Source: Chloroflexota bacterium
Lineage (GTDB): Bacteria; Chloroflexota; Anaerolineae; Anaerolineales; Villigracilaceae
Assembly: GCA_016234555.1 (NCBI GenBank)
Contig: JACRBJ010000065.1
Coordinates: 62,001-126,000, forward strand
Reading direction: 5' to 3'
DNA: 64,000 nucleotides
The translations under genes were made by a program, and so were the position numbers. The notes below the pieces were generated by a model, which was given only the letters and a program-made list of their open reading frames with translations, had not been told where the DNA came from and did no database searches. Shown here in pieces: positions 16,215-24,264 of the stretch; the stretch's first letter is position 1, and each line of letters starts with the position of its first letter.

Positions 16215-16930
16215 ACAAATTGATTACCATCCGCGACCTGTTGATCAGGCGCAATCATCGCGATGCCCTGCGCGTGGACTCGCTGGACATCCCACGCGGC
16301 GAGACGCTGGCAGTGGTTGGGCCGAATGGCGCGGGGAAGAGCACGCTTTTGTTGTCGTTGGCGCACTTACTCAAGCCTGCAAAGGGCGAAGTCAAATATG
16401 ACGGGAAATATCTGCGCGAGTGGAGCGAACTCGAATATCGCAGAAAGATTGCCTTCGTTTTTCAAGACCCGCTGTTGATGGACATGACGGTCGAGGAAAA
16501 CGTCGCTCTCGGATTGAAATTCCGGGGAGTGGACAAGGCGGAATCACACATCCGCGCCGAAAAGTGGATGACAGCCATGGGCGTGGATTCGCTTGCCAAA
16601 CGGAGGGCTGGTCAGCTTTCAGGAGGCGAAGCCCAACGGGTGAGTCTGGCTCGCGCCTTCGTCCTCGATCCCGAACTGCTTCTGATGGACGAACCCTTCT
16701 CGGCTGTCGACCCGCAAACCCGTGGACAGTTGATGAAGGATTTGTCCGAACTGCTGTCGCACGACCATCGCACGACAATCTTTGTCACGCACAACCTCAA
16801 GGAAGCCGCGCAAATGGGTGACCGCGTGGCGGTGGTCATCGGCGGCGAGTTGAAGCAGGTAGGCGTGCCAAACCATATCAAGGGAAACCCGATTGACGAA
16901 AGCGTGAGGAAGTTTTTGAAAGAGTTGTGA
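16211..16930 (+). CDS. tupC: Tungstate ABC transporter ATP-binding protein
   Basis: 239 residues with all ABC ATPase motifs: Walker A GPNGAGKSTLL near 38-48, Q-loop FVFQDPLL, signature LSGGEAQRVSLARA, Walker B LLLMDEPFSAVD, and H-loop VTHN. There is no C-terminal Mop/TOBE regulatory domain, in line with TupC/WtpC-short forms. It overlaps tupB by four bases. It is the only ABC ATPase in the island and may also energise WtpAB. Its last 38 bases recur as an imperfect direct repeat at 17794-17832. Confidence 0.9.
   Translation: MNKLITIRDLLIRRNHRDALRVDSLDIPRGETLAVVGPNGAGKSTLLLSLAHLLKPAKGEVKYDGKYLREWSELEYRRKIAFVFQDPLLMDMTVEENVALGLKFRGVDKAESHIRAEKWMTAMGVDSLAKRRAGQLSGGEAQRVSLARAFVLDPELLLMDEPFSAVDPQTRGQLMKDLSELLSHDHRTTIFVTHNLKEAAQMGDRVAVVIGGELKQVGVPNHIKGNPIDESVRKFLKEL
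16892..16929 (+). repeat. Direct repeat flanking the truncated histidine kinase, copy 1 (3' end of tupC)
   Basis: ATTGACGAAAGC, then a variable part and TTTTTGAAAGAGTT. The same blocks occur in the same order at 17794-17832. Confidence 0.7.
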
Positions 16931-16939
16931 AGTGATATT

Positions 16940-17701
16940 GTGGGAACGTTGAATCTTTATTACGCCAAACCGCGCGTTTCCAGTCAGGATGAGGTGGACC
17001 TGGCTGTATCCTTTTGCGACCAGATCGCGCCTGCCATAAAGAACGCCCGCCTCGCGCGCGAGTTACACGATTCAGTCGCCCAAACCATCTTCTCCGCAAG
17101 CCTGATCGCCGATGTCCTGCCCACCATCTGGGAACAAAATCCAGCCGAAGCCAGGGGCGCGCTGAACGATCTGCGAAAACTGACACACGGTGCGCTTGCT
17201 GAAATGCGCACCCTGCTGCTGGAGCTGCGCCCCAGTGAGTTGGGTGATGTAGGGCTGGCGGATTTGCTCAAGCAACTGGCGGAAGGCATTTCAGGGCGCA
17301 TTCGCGCACAGGTGAAAGTCCGTGTCGAAGGCGAGGCAATCTTGCCGACAGAGGTTAAACTGGCTTTTTACCGTATCGCCCAGGAGGCGCTGAACAATGC
17401 AGCAAAACATTCCGGCGCAGACAAGGTGGAAATCGAACTGCGGTCCCTGCCGGCGTCCGCTTCGAGGAGGAAAAGAAAGGGAAAGCGAACGCCATCCAAC
17501 CCGCGGATATTTTCGGAATTCGTTTCCCTGTCCATTCGAGATAACGGACGCGGTTTCGATCCGAAGTCTGTCATGAGCGAAAATTTGGGGTTGGGGATTA
17601 TGCAGGAGCGCGCCGCGAATCTGCAGATCACCCTGTCCATCCATAGCAAACCGCGCAAAGGCGCCGAAGTTCTGCTGCAATGGACCAACCCCGGTAAATA
17701 G
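16940..17701 (+). pseudogene. 5'-truncated NarL-type sensor histidine kinase
   Basis: The frame continues directly from the tupC stop codon. The first 35 residues (LNLYYAKPRVSSQDEVDLAVSFCDQIAPAIKNARL) are the very end of a GAF domain; the rest of that domain and any upstream sensor are absent. The HisKA_3 dimerisation region with phosphoacceptor ELHDSVAQTIFS follows, then a HATPase domain (N box EALNNAAKHS, G1 DNGRGFD, G2 LGLGIMQERA). The only start is a GTG without a clear ribosome binding site. No response regulator lies next to it. It is flanked by a direct repeat of the tupC 3' end. It may be a decaying fragment, though the kinase core reads intact, so a small cytoplasmic kinase made by readthrough is possible. 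Confidence 0.7.
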
Positions 17702-17793
17702 AGAGACGCAGCAAGAAAAAAGTTCAACGCGGCGGGGGTCATCGGCGTGAATTGAAACAGGCGGGAACGCCGGAACATCTCGAGGAAAATTCA

Positions 17794-17832
17794 ATTGACG
17801 AAAGCCCAAGGTGATTTTTGAAAGAGTTATGA
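17794..17832 (+). repeat. Direct repeat flanking the truncated histidine kinase, copy 2
   Basis: ATTGACGAAAGC and TTTTTGAAAGAGTT occur in the same order as at the end of tupC, here non-coding and followed by ATGAATTGTGG. It is a likely remnant of a duplication or a recombination scar. Confidence 0.7.
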
Positions 17833-17859
17833 ATTGTGGAAATATCGAAAGAGCCGTTT

Positions 17860-18225
17860 TTAATCCACGGCAACCACAAAGGCAATCGCATGGCTTTCCG
17901 TGTGACTCAAACTCACAGACCAGTGCGATAGTCCCAACTTCTCCGCAAGTTTTTGCGCCTCGCCATGCAGGTGCAAATGCGGGGTTCGGTTTTCGTCGCT
18001 TCGGATTTCGATCTCCAGCCAGCCGACGACGCCGATGCCGCAGCCCAGCGCCTTGGAGACAGCCTCCTTCGCCGCGAACCTTGCCGCAAGCGACGTAACC
18101 CTGTCGTTGCTGTCGCGCCGCTCAGCCTCGGTAAAAATCCGCGCGAGGAACCTCTCGCCGTGACGCTCGATTGCCTCGCGGACGCGGGAGACTTCCACCA
18201 GGTCAACGCCGGTTCGTAAGTTCAT
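17860..18225 (-). CDS. acpS: Holo-[acyl-carrier-protein] synthase
   Basis: 121 residues, normal length for AcpS. It transfers 4'-phosphopantetheine from CoA to a serine of acyl carrier protein. Signature segments are TGVDLVEVSRV near the N-terminus (metal-binding Asp) and RFAAKEAVSKALGCGI (metal-binding Glu and conserved KEA). The C-terminus WSVSLSHTESHAIAFVVA is also typical. It is encoded 14 bases downstream of the M16 pair on the same strand, probably as the last gene of that operon. Confidence 0.95.
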   Translation of the reverse strand: MNLRTGVDLVEVSRVREAIERHGERFLARIFTEAERRDSNDRVTSLAARFAAKEAVSKALGCGIGVVGWLEIEIRSDENRTPHLHLHGEAQKLAEKLGLSHWSVSLSHTESHAIAFVVAVD

Positions 18226-18239
18226 CGCAAATCACCAAC

Positions 18240-19517
18240 TCATGGTCCCGCCGTCGAAATCACCAGCCGTTCGGGGTCAATGTATTTGCGGGCGGTCTCC
18301 AGCACGTCGGCACGGGTCACGCCGCGCACCATTGCCTCGTAGCGTTGATAATAATCCAGCCCGAGGCCAAAGCGTTCGATGTTCAACAACGCACCCGCCA
18401 CCCCGCTGTTCGATTCGAGCGACAGCGGCAACCGTCCGATGTAGTTTTCCTGATTCTCCGCCAGTTCCTCTTTGGTCACGCCGTTTTTGACAAAACGGCG
18501 CAATTCCTTTTCGATCAGGTCAATTGCCCTGTCGAGGTTCGCCGGGTTGACGCCCGCGCTCACCTCCCAACTGCCGGGTCCCATTCCAGAATTCAAACTG
18601 GAAGAGGCGTAATACGCCAGCCCGGATTTCTCGCGCACCACGTCGCCGATGCGTCCCATCATGCCGAATTGCCCCAGGATGGAGTTACCCAGCGACGCGG
18701 GAAAATATTCGGGGTCGTTGCGGCCCGGTCCAATCATGCCGATCATCAGGTCGGATTGCGACTTGCCCGGCACAGGATGGTGCTCCCTGACCGTCTTTTT
18801 CACGGCTTTATGTTTCGGCATGGAAGGCGGCATCACCTGACCCGGAACCTGCCAGCCGCCCAGGACACTTTCCACCACCCCAACCGCTTTGCGCGGTTCG
18901 ATGGCTCCCACGATTGCGACGACCATGCCCTTCGGTCCAAAATAACGGCGGTGAAACTCCCGCATGTCCTTCCGCGTGATGGACTGGACGGTTTCCACGT
19001 AGCCATCGCCGGGGCGGCTGTACGGATGCCCCTCGAACAACATGCGGTCAAAAGCCAGCGCCGCCATGTTCGAAGTGTCCTGTTCGCGCAGGGCAAGCCC
19101 GGTGAGCATGTGCACACGCAGGTTTTCGACCTCCTTTTTGGGGAAGGTCGGCATCCGCAGGGACTCGGAAAGCAAAGTCAGCAAAAGCGGAAAATCCTCG
19201 ACCAGCGAACGCCCGCCGAAGTTGAGGTTGTGGACGTTCGAATCAAATCCCAGGCTTGCGCCGACGGACTCAAGTTCGTTGTAAATGGCGTCGAAGGTCC
19301 GGGTCTGCGTCCCCCGCATCAGGCAGGAGGAGACGAAATCCGCAAGCCCCAGCTTGTCGTCGCTTTCGAAAATCGAACCGGCGGGCAGGTATCCGCCCAT
19401 GCTGATCGAAGGACTGTTGAAGTTGGAACGCGCCAGCACGGTAATGCCGTTGGACAGGGTGGCGCGATAAACGTCTTCGGGACCGGGCAGGGAGGGTATT
19501 CGGTGATGTTTTGCCAT
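18240..19517 (-). CDS. M16-family peptidase-like protein, non-catalytic partner
   Basis: 425 residues with the M16 (insulinase/processing-peptidase) two-domain layout: N-terminal half with LSNGITVLARSNFNSPSIS and C-terminal half with GLAYYASSSLNSGMG. The zinc motif HxxEH is missing; in its place stands LADFVSSCLMRGT. In this group one subunit carries zinc and the partner supplies the glycine-rich loop, as in heterodimeric M16B proteases. The catalytic partner gene lies immediately upstream with one base between, so the pair very likely forms a heterodimer. It is not a broken gene; the frame is intact. Confidence 0.88.
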   Translation of the reverse strand: MAKHHRIPSLPGPEDVYRATLSNGITVLARSNFNSPSISMGGYLPAGSIFESDDKLGLADFVSSCLMRGTQTRTFDAIYNELESVGASLGFDSNVHNLNFGGRSLVEDFPLLLTLLSESLRMPTFPKKEVENLRVHMLTGLALREQDTSNMAALAFDRMLFEGHPYSRPGDGYVETVQSITRKDMREFHRRYFGPKGMVVAIVGAIEPRKAVGVVESVLGGWQVPGQVMPPSMPKHKAVKKTVREHHPVPGKSQSDLMIGMIGPGRNDPEYFPASLGNSILGQFGMMGRIGDVVREKSGLAYYASSSLNSGMGPGSWEVSAGVNPANLDRAIDLIEKELRRFVKNGVTKEELAENQENYIGRLPLSLESNSGVAGALLNIERFGLGLDYYQRYEAMVRGVTRADVLETARKYIDPERLVISTAGP

Positions 19518-19518
19518 G

Positions 19519-20781
19519 CTACACCTCGTTTCCTTGCGGCAGGTAAATGCCGATCACCCGGCTCGACGGCTGGAAGTATTGCCGCGCCACGCGTTGGACA
19601 TCCTGCGGCATGACTTTGGCAAGGTTATCGAGATAGGAGGCGTACCACTTATATGACGCGAACATTTCCGCGTAGCCCATCCAAAACGCCTGGCTGGTGA
19701 TGTTCTCGTTCCCGTAAACGAAGACCGCCCGCGCCTGTTTGATGGCACGTTTGATCTCGTCTTTGGGAATGGGGATGTCCTGTAGTTTTTTGATTTCAGC
19801 GTCCACCGCTGCAACGACCTCCTCGGTGGCGCGTTTCGGGTGTTTGATCAACGTGATGCGATACAGGTGGGGATCGATGGTCGGCTCCGCCCAGCCGGAG
19901 ACCTCAACCGCAAATTCCCTGTCCACGAGCGCGCGATACAGGCGGGAGGTTTTGGTGGAAAGCCCGCTCATCCCGCCGAGGATGGCGTCGAACACCTGGA
20001 GCGGAAAAAAGTCCGGGTGCGTGGCGTTGGGGAAACGATATGCCATCTGGATGAATGTGGTCTCGCCGTTGCCTTCGATGGTAAACCGCGCCTCGCCCTT
20101 CTGTTCCGGTTCGGGGCGGATGAGCCGCGGCGGGACTGCGCCTCCCGGAATCGGTTCGAATAATTCGCGGATGCGCTTCGCCATCGCCCTCGTGTTAAAA
20201 TCTCCAGCCACGCTCAACACCGCGTTGTTCGGGACGTAGTAACTGCGGTAATGTTTGTACAGGTCATCGCGGGTGATTTTGTATAGATCCGCCTTGTCGC
20301 CGATGACCTCGTGATGATAGGGATGCACGCGAAAGGCGGTCTGCTGGACGGCTTCGGTCAACTGGAAGAGTGGTTCGTTTTCGTTTCCTTCGCGCTCCGA
20401 AATGATGACTGTCCGCTCGGATGCGACCTCCTTTTCCCCGAAGGCGCTGTTCTTCATGCGGTCTGCTTCGAGGCGCAGGGCAAGGTCAAACTTGTCGGCG
20501 GGCATGGTTTCGTAGTAATGGGTCGCGTCGCGGGAGGTGGCAGCGTTCCAGCGTCCGCCGTCCCGTGAAATGGCTTTATCCAAAACTTTCGCGGGAAATT
20601 TTTTCGTCCCTTTGAAAAGCATGTGCTCCGTCCAGTGCGAGATGCCGGTCTTTCCCGTTGGCTCGTCCCGCGCGCCCACGCGATACCACAGCCAGGAGGA
20701 AATGATGGGCGCAGTGTGGACTTCCTTGAGCAGCGCCTTCATGCCGTTCTTGAGTTTGACTTGCGTGATCTTTTCTTCCAT
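19519..20781 (-). CDS. M16-family zinc metallopeptidase, catalytic subunit
   Basis: Start at ATG 20781 (MEEKITQVKLKNGMKALLKE) after GGAGG; the track's upstream extension runs through palindromic intergenic DNA. 420 residues. The inverted zinc motif is HWTEH, with the third ligand Glu in ERTVIISEREGNE. The C-terminal M16_C domain begins near YYVPNNAVLSVAGDF. Members degrade peptides or process signal sequences. No signal peptide is seen, so action is cytoplasmic. It is co-transcribed with the non-catalytic partner and acpS. Confidence 0.92.
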   Translation of the reverse strand: MEEKITQVKLKNGMKALLKEVHTAPIISSWLWYRVGARDEPTGKTGISHWTEHMLFKGTKKFPAKVLDKAISRDGGRWNAATSRDATHYYETMPADKFDLALRLEADRMKNSAFGEKEVASERTVIISEREGNENEPLFQLTEAVQQTAFRVHPYHHEVIGDKADLYKITRDDLYKHYRSYYVPNNAVLSVAGDFNTRAMAKRIRELFEPIPGGAVPPRLIRPEPEQKGEARFTIEGNGETTFIQMAYRFPNATHPDFFPLQVFDAILGGMSGLSTKTSRLYRALVDREFAVEVSGWAEPTIDPHLYRITLIKHPKRATEEVVAAVDAEIKKLQDIPIPKDEIKRAIKQARAVFVYGNENITSQAFWMGYAEMFASYKWYASYLDNLAKVMPQDVQRVARQYFQPSSRVIGIYLPQGNEV

Positions 20782-20814
20782 TCGCCTCCAAAGTTGTTTT
20801 CTCGTTTTGTGCTT

Positions 20815-20884
20815 TGGAGTCAAAGGTCCAGAGACTTTTGACTCCCGACTATAAATCCAACGACTCCAGTCGTTGGGCTCCAAA
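20815..20884. repeat. Two adjacent palindromic elements upstream of the M16 operon
   Basis: GGAGTCAAAGGTC and GACTTTTGACTCC form one stem; CCAACGACT and AGTCGTTGG form another right beside it. Related elements occur at 12155-12175, 49136-49160 and 60500-60555, always between genes. Confidence 0.6.
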
Positions 20885-20885
20885 G

Positions 20886-21620
20886 TTATCGACACACCGG
20901 CTGACCATCCTGATTGAGCGCGCCGGGGTTGAGCATGCAATAAAACGGCTTGACCACATCCTGCAAACCGACGAAAGGCTCGTGCAGTTGGGTATCCTTC
21001 AAGGGGATATCCACCGGGACATTCAAAGTAACCGGCACCATTTTGTCCACCGGGACGGTCAGGTTCAGCACGACGGGCAGACTAGTCCCCTGCGGCAGGA
21101 CGATGGTTGTCGGCGCGTTCGTGATATTCATGCCGCCCGTCCTCACGGTGACAAGGGCGTTGGGGATGGTCACATCCTGGCTCAGGACTACATTCGTCTG
21201 CTGGTTCAGTTGCAGGTCGAATTTGACCGGTATCTCGGTCTGGACGGAAACGTTCGTCGTAATGTGGGCGCGGTCCATTTTCTCAAAATTGGTGTACAAC
21301 CCGCCCAGCAGGTAGTTTCCCATGTTCATGGCGCCGCCAATGCTCTGGATCAGCCTCTGCGTATTCATCCACACCACCAGCAGGATGACGATCAACGCCA
21401 GGTTGATGACGAGGGAGAGGATGCTGGCAATCGTCCAGAACGGAGGACCGAAACGATAGGAATATCCGATCACAAGTTTGGAGGAGGGGGAAGTCTTTTC
21501 CTTCCTGGGCTGGTCGGCGGGGATTTCCGCCCTGGGCTGCGGCGGAGGCAGGGGGGAAGCGGAGGGCGTTTTTCTGGGCAGTTGATCCAGCGGGGACGGT
21601 TTGTTCTTTTGGTTGGCCAT
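20886..21620 (-). CDS. Single-pass membrane protein of unknown function
   Basis: 244 residues. The first 50 are Pro, Lys and Ser rich and probably disordered in the cytoplasm. One strong transmembrane helix follows at about 60-85 (IASILSLVINLALIVILLVVW). The outer part has a repetitive beta-rich sequence full of Val, Thr and Asn (TNVVLSQDVTIPNALVTV, NLTVPVDKMVPVTLNVPVDIPL) and ends with two cysteines. No catalytic motif is seen and the family is not recognised. It lies upstream of the M16 operon and downstream of vanZ on the same strand. Confidence 0.7.
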   Translation of the reverse strand: MANQKNKPSPLDQLPRKTPSASPLPPPQPRAEIPADQPRKEKTSPSSKLVIGYSYRFGPPFWTIASILSLVINLALIVILLVVWMNTQRLIQSIGGAMNMGNYLLGGLYTNFEKMDRAHITTNVSVQTEIPVKFDLQLNQQTNVVLSQDVTIPNALVTVRTGGMNITNAPTTIVLPQGTSLPVVLNLTVPVDKMVPVTLNVPVDIPLKDTQLHEPFVGLQDVVKPFYCMLNPGALNQDGQPVCR

Positions 21621-21677
21621 GATGCAGTTCTCCTCTCGAAGACGGTGTGCTTCAATATTAGCACAAATATGCCCGGA

Positions 21678-22055
21678 TTATTTCGACGGCTGTCCGTATG
21701 ATTGTCTTTGCGCCGCCCATCCTCCCACGACCAGTCCCACGTAACTTGCAAGCAGGTCGAGCAGGTCGAAGGTGCGGGTCGCAAAAAATTGCTGGGACCA
21801 TTCCTCGGCGGCAATCAAAAGGGCGAGGATCAGGCTGATCGAAATAGTCACCCAGCCTTTGGGCCTGGAAGGAAAGGTGGAGAGCAATGCCCGGGCGAGA
21901 AAAAAATTCAAAAGTCCAAAAAGAGCGAAGTGTCCCAGTTTATCCCCGTTGGGAAAATCATAGAGGGCACGGACCCAATGCGGCAGGCTTCCCCGGTCCG
22001 CAAGAATAATGACAGCAATGATAAAGATGGTAAAAAGAATGCTGATGCGTTTCAT
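21678..22055 (-). CDS. VanZ-like membrane protein
   Basis: The start is placed at ATG 22055 (MKRISILFTIFIIAVIILADRG), giving 125 residues, the usual size for short VanZ-domain proteins. The family pattern is visible: DKLGHFALFGLLNFFLARAL, then AAEEWSQQFFATRTFDLLDLLASYVGLVVG. Four transmembrane helices are likely. VanZ proteins are linked to teicoplanin resistance in enterococci, but most family members have unknown roles in the cell envelope. Its start codon abuts the T-run of a terminator, so no ribosome binding site exists. Confidence 0.85.
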   Translation of the reverse strand: MKRISILFTIFIIAVIILADRGSLPHWVRALYDFPNGDKLGHFALFGLLNFFLARALLSTFPSRPKGWVTISISLILALLIAAEEWSQQFFATRTFDLLDLLASYVGLVVGGWAAQRQSYGQPSK

Positions 22056-22085
22056 AAAAAAGGTCGGGTTTGAGCAACCCGACCT
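22056..22085 (-). terminator. Rho-independent terminator of the DedA gene, abutting vanZ start
   Basis: On the minus strand AGGTCGGGTT pairs with AACCCGACCT and is followed by a run of T that ends directly at the vanZ ATG. It stops DedA transcripts; some readthrough could feed vanZ. Confidence 0.85.
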
Positions 22086-22110
22086 GTCCTTTATACAACC
22101 GTCAATCAGA

Positions 22111-22761
22111 TCATGCCTGTTTCTTTTCCAGCTTCGCCTCCCTGCGTGCCTTCCACCATTCAAAGAACATCGGCAGGACCGAGACGAGGATGATGGCAAT
22201 GATGACCAGCTCGAAATTCTTCTGCACAAAGGGGATGTTACCGAAGAAATAGCCCAGCAGGCTGAAGGTTGCCACCCAGGTGATGCCGCCCACCACGTTA
22301 TAGGTGGCAAAATAAGCGTAGGACATTTTGCCGATGCCCGCCACAAACGGTGCGAAGGTACGGACGATGGGAACGAAGCGCGCCAGGAAGATCGCCTTGC
22401 CGCCGTGTTTCTCGAAGAAGGCATGAGTCTTTTCGAGGTGTTCCCTCTTGATCCACTTGATGTTGTAGGCGCGGTCGCCGAGGTAGTGACCGATGGAATA
22501 ATTCACAGCGTCGCCGAGGACAGCCGCCACCATCATCAAGCCAGCCAGAGTCCAGATATTTAGTGCCCCCAATGCGGCAAATGTGCCGGCGGCAAACAAC
22601 AGGGAATCGCCGGGCAGGAAGGGCATGACCACCAGCCCTGTTTCGACGAAGATTACCACGAACAAAATGCCGTAGGTCCACGTCCCATATTGGGAGATGA
22701 TGTCGCCCAGGTATTCATCCAAATGCAGGAAAAGGTCGATCAGGAAAGTTACTAACTCCAT
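22111..22761 (-). CDS. DedA family membrane protein
   Basis: 216 residues with the SNARE-associated (VTT/DedA) pattern: FVETGLVVMPFLPGDSLLF near 40-58, then GDAVNYSIGHYLGDRAY, FLARFVPIVRTFAPFVAGIGKMSY and a final helix before a Lys/Glu-rich tail. The conserved Arg and Pro in RFVPIVRTFAP are present. DedA proteins act as undecaprenyl-phosphate or phospholipid flippases and maintain membrane potential. A second, different DedA protein is encoded at 42024. Confidence 0.93.
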   Translation of the reverse strand: MELVTFLIDLFLHLDEYLGDIISQYGTWTYGILFVVIFVETGLVVMPFLPGDSLLFAAGTFAALGALNIWTLAGLMMVAAVLGDAVNYSIGHYLGDRAYNIKWIKREHLEKTHAFFEKHGGKAIFLARFVPIVRTFAPFVAGIGKMSYAYFATYNVVGGITWVATFSLLGYFFGNIPFVQKNFELVIIAIILVSVLPMFFEWWKARREAKLEKKQA

Positions 22762-22791
22762 TTTTGTTTACTCTCTCTTTCAAATATTGAA

Positions 22792-22825
22792 GTGACAGCC
22801 GCCCGCTTGCGGGAACAACTGTCAC
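22792..22825. other. Stem-loop upstream of the DedA gene
   Basis: GTGACAG (22792-22798) pairs with CTGTCAC (22819-22825), with an inner CCCGC-TT-GCGGG hairpin. It follows the small membrane protein gene on the minus strand and could end or stabilise that transcript. Confidence 0.5.
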
Positions 22826-22834
22826 CTATGGAAA

Positions 22835-23113
22835 TTATACACGGTTTTCATCCCCGCCCTTGACGCGTCCCAGCCATTCACCCAGTGCCATGAAAATCAA
22901 ACTGCCAGCCAGCCCCGCGCCGATGTCAAGCGCGCCAAACGTGAGCAGCCCCCAACCGCGCCACATGCTGAGCGCCTGACCGGCGGAAAAACCAGCCACG
23001 CTCAAAACAAGGTAAAGCAGCAGACGCCATCCGCTCCCGCCGCGCAGGATATGGAACACCGCGCCGCAGAGCAGGGCAATGAGCAATGCGAAGAAAAGAA
23101 GAGGGAGTGTCAT
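22835..23113 (-). CDS. Small membrane protein of unknown function
   Basis: 92 residues with three hydrophobic helices (LPLLFFALLIALLCGAVFHIL, RLLLYLVLSVAGFSAGQAL, FGALDIGAGLAGSLIFMALGEWL) and a short charged tail. Its ATG overlaps the mnmA stop codon by three bases, so it is translationally coupled to mnmA. Similar three-helix proteins are common in Chloroflexota, but I know of no function. Confidence 0.7.
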   Translation of the reverse strand: MTLPLLFFALLIALLCGAVFHILRGGSGWRLLLYLVLSVAGFSAGQALSMWRGWGLLTFGALDIGAGLAGSLIFMALGEWLGRVKGGDENRV

Positions 23114-24183
23114 GGGGAAAGGATAATTCCGCCGCCGAGCATCAATTCATCCTGATAGAAGACCGCCGCTTGCCCGGCGGTGACATCGCGGACGGGACGA
23201 TCAAACCTAACCGACGCTTGATTCTGCTCCATCGGGCTGACCCATGCCTCAGCCGCCTTCGCCGAGTAGCGGATTTTGACCAGCGAGCGGAACGGCTCTT
23301 TGGGCGCTTCGCCCGAAATCCAGTTGACATCGCGGGCGGTGAGTTCGGTAAAACCAAGTTCGTCCGCAGCGCCGACGATAAGCGAGTTGCGTGACGTGTC
23401 CTTTGTGATGACGTAAAGCGGGTCGGGAAAGAAGACGCCCAATCCCTTGCGCTGACCGATGGTGTAGTTTGCCAGCCCGTTGTGTTTGCCGACCACCTTT
23501 CCCCCGGTGGTGACGATGTCGCCGGGCTGTAAAATTTCGGGCGTGTTCCGTTGGAGGAAGTTGCGATAGTCTTCGCCAGCCAGAAAACACAAATCCTGTG
23601 AATCCGCCCGTGAGGCGGTGGGCAATCCAAACTCGACAGCGAGGCGGCGAATCTCAGGCTTGGGATACTCCCCCACCGGGAAAAGGGCATGTTTCAACTG
23701 CTCCTGCGTGAGAACATGCAAAACATAGGATTGGTCTTTCAAGTGGTCAACGGCGCGAAATAAATTCTGCATTCCGCCTTCTGCCTTTTGCATTCTCACA
23801 TAATGTCCCGTCGCCATGAACTCCGCGCCGAGGGCAAGCGCGTGGTTCAGGAGAAACGTCCAGCGTATCTGGCGGTTGCACAGCAGGCAGGGATTGGGCG
23901 TCTCGCCACGGGCATAGCCATCCAGAAAATATTGCACGACGGTTTGCTTGAAGACGTCCTTTGCATCGACGACATAGAATGGAATCTCCAGTATCCCCGC
24001 CACCCGCCGCGCCTGCGCCATCGAGTCAGGCGTGCAGCAACGGTTGGAATCCTCCTTGCCGGGCTCCGACCACAGGCGCAGCATCATCCCCGTCACGTCA
24101 TAGCCCTGCTGTTTGAGCAAAGCCGCCGCCACAGAGGAATCCACGCCGCCGGACATGGCAACAACCACCTTCTGCTTCGTCAT
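23110..24183 (-). CDS. mnmA: tRNA-specific 2-thiouridylase
   Basis: 357 residues. It makes the 2-thio group of 5-substituted 2-thiouridine at position 34 of tRNA Lys, Glu and Gln, using ATP and a persulfide carrier. The PP-loop is VVVAMSGGVDSSVAAALL; the catalytic cysteines are in NPCLLCNRQIRW and SQDLCFL, and the FAMMGHYVR-equivalent is MATGHYVRM. The start is ATG 24183; the track's TTG six codons upstream overlaps a TATAAT-like -10 box. The transcript probably starts just upstream, giving a very short leader. Confidence 0.94.
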   Translation of the reverse strand: MTKQKVVVAMSGGVDSSVAAALLKQQGYDVTGMMLRLWSEPGKEDSNRCCTPDSMAQARRVAGILEIPFYVVDAKDVFKQTVVQYFLDGYARGETPNPCLLCNRQIRWTFLLNHALALGAEFMATGHYVRMQKAEGGMQNLFRAVDHLKDQSYVLHVLTQEQLKHALFPVGEYPKPEIRRLAVEFGLPTASRADSQDLCFLAGEDYRNFLQRNTPEILQPGDIVTTGGKVVGKHNGLANYTIGQRKGLGVFFPDPLYVITKDTSRNSLIVGAADELGFTELTARDVNWISGEAPKEPFRSLVKIRYSAKAAEAWVSPMEQNQASVRFDRPVRDVTAGQAAVFYQDELMLGGGIILSP

Positions 24184-24264
24184 GAGACGATTATAAATCA
24201 ATCCACATGCGCTATAATCCCCACGTTTTGTCGCACGACAGATTTCATCACAAAAAGGTTACGC

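Noticed and set aside
18240-19517. M16 protein without HxxEH read as a broken gene
   Set aside because: The frame is intact and it is paired with a catalytic partner, the known heterodimer arrangement.
18171-19613. 480-codon plus-strand ORF across acpS and the M16 gene
   Set aside because: Crosses two clear minus-strand genes and has no domain pattern.
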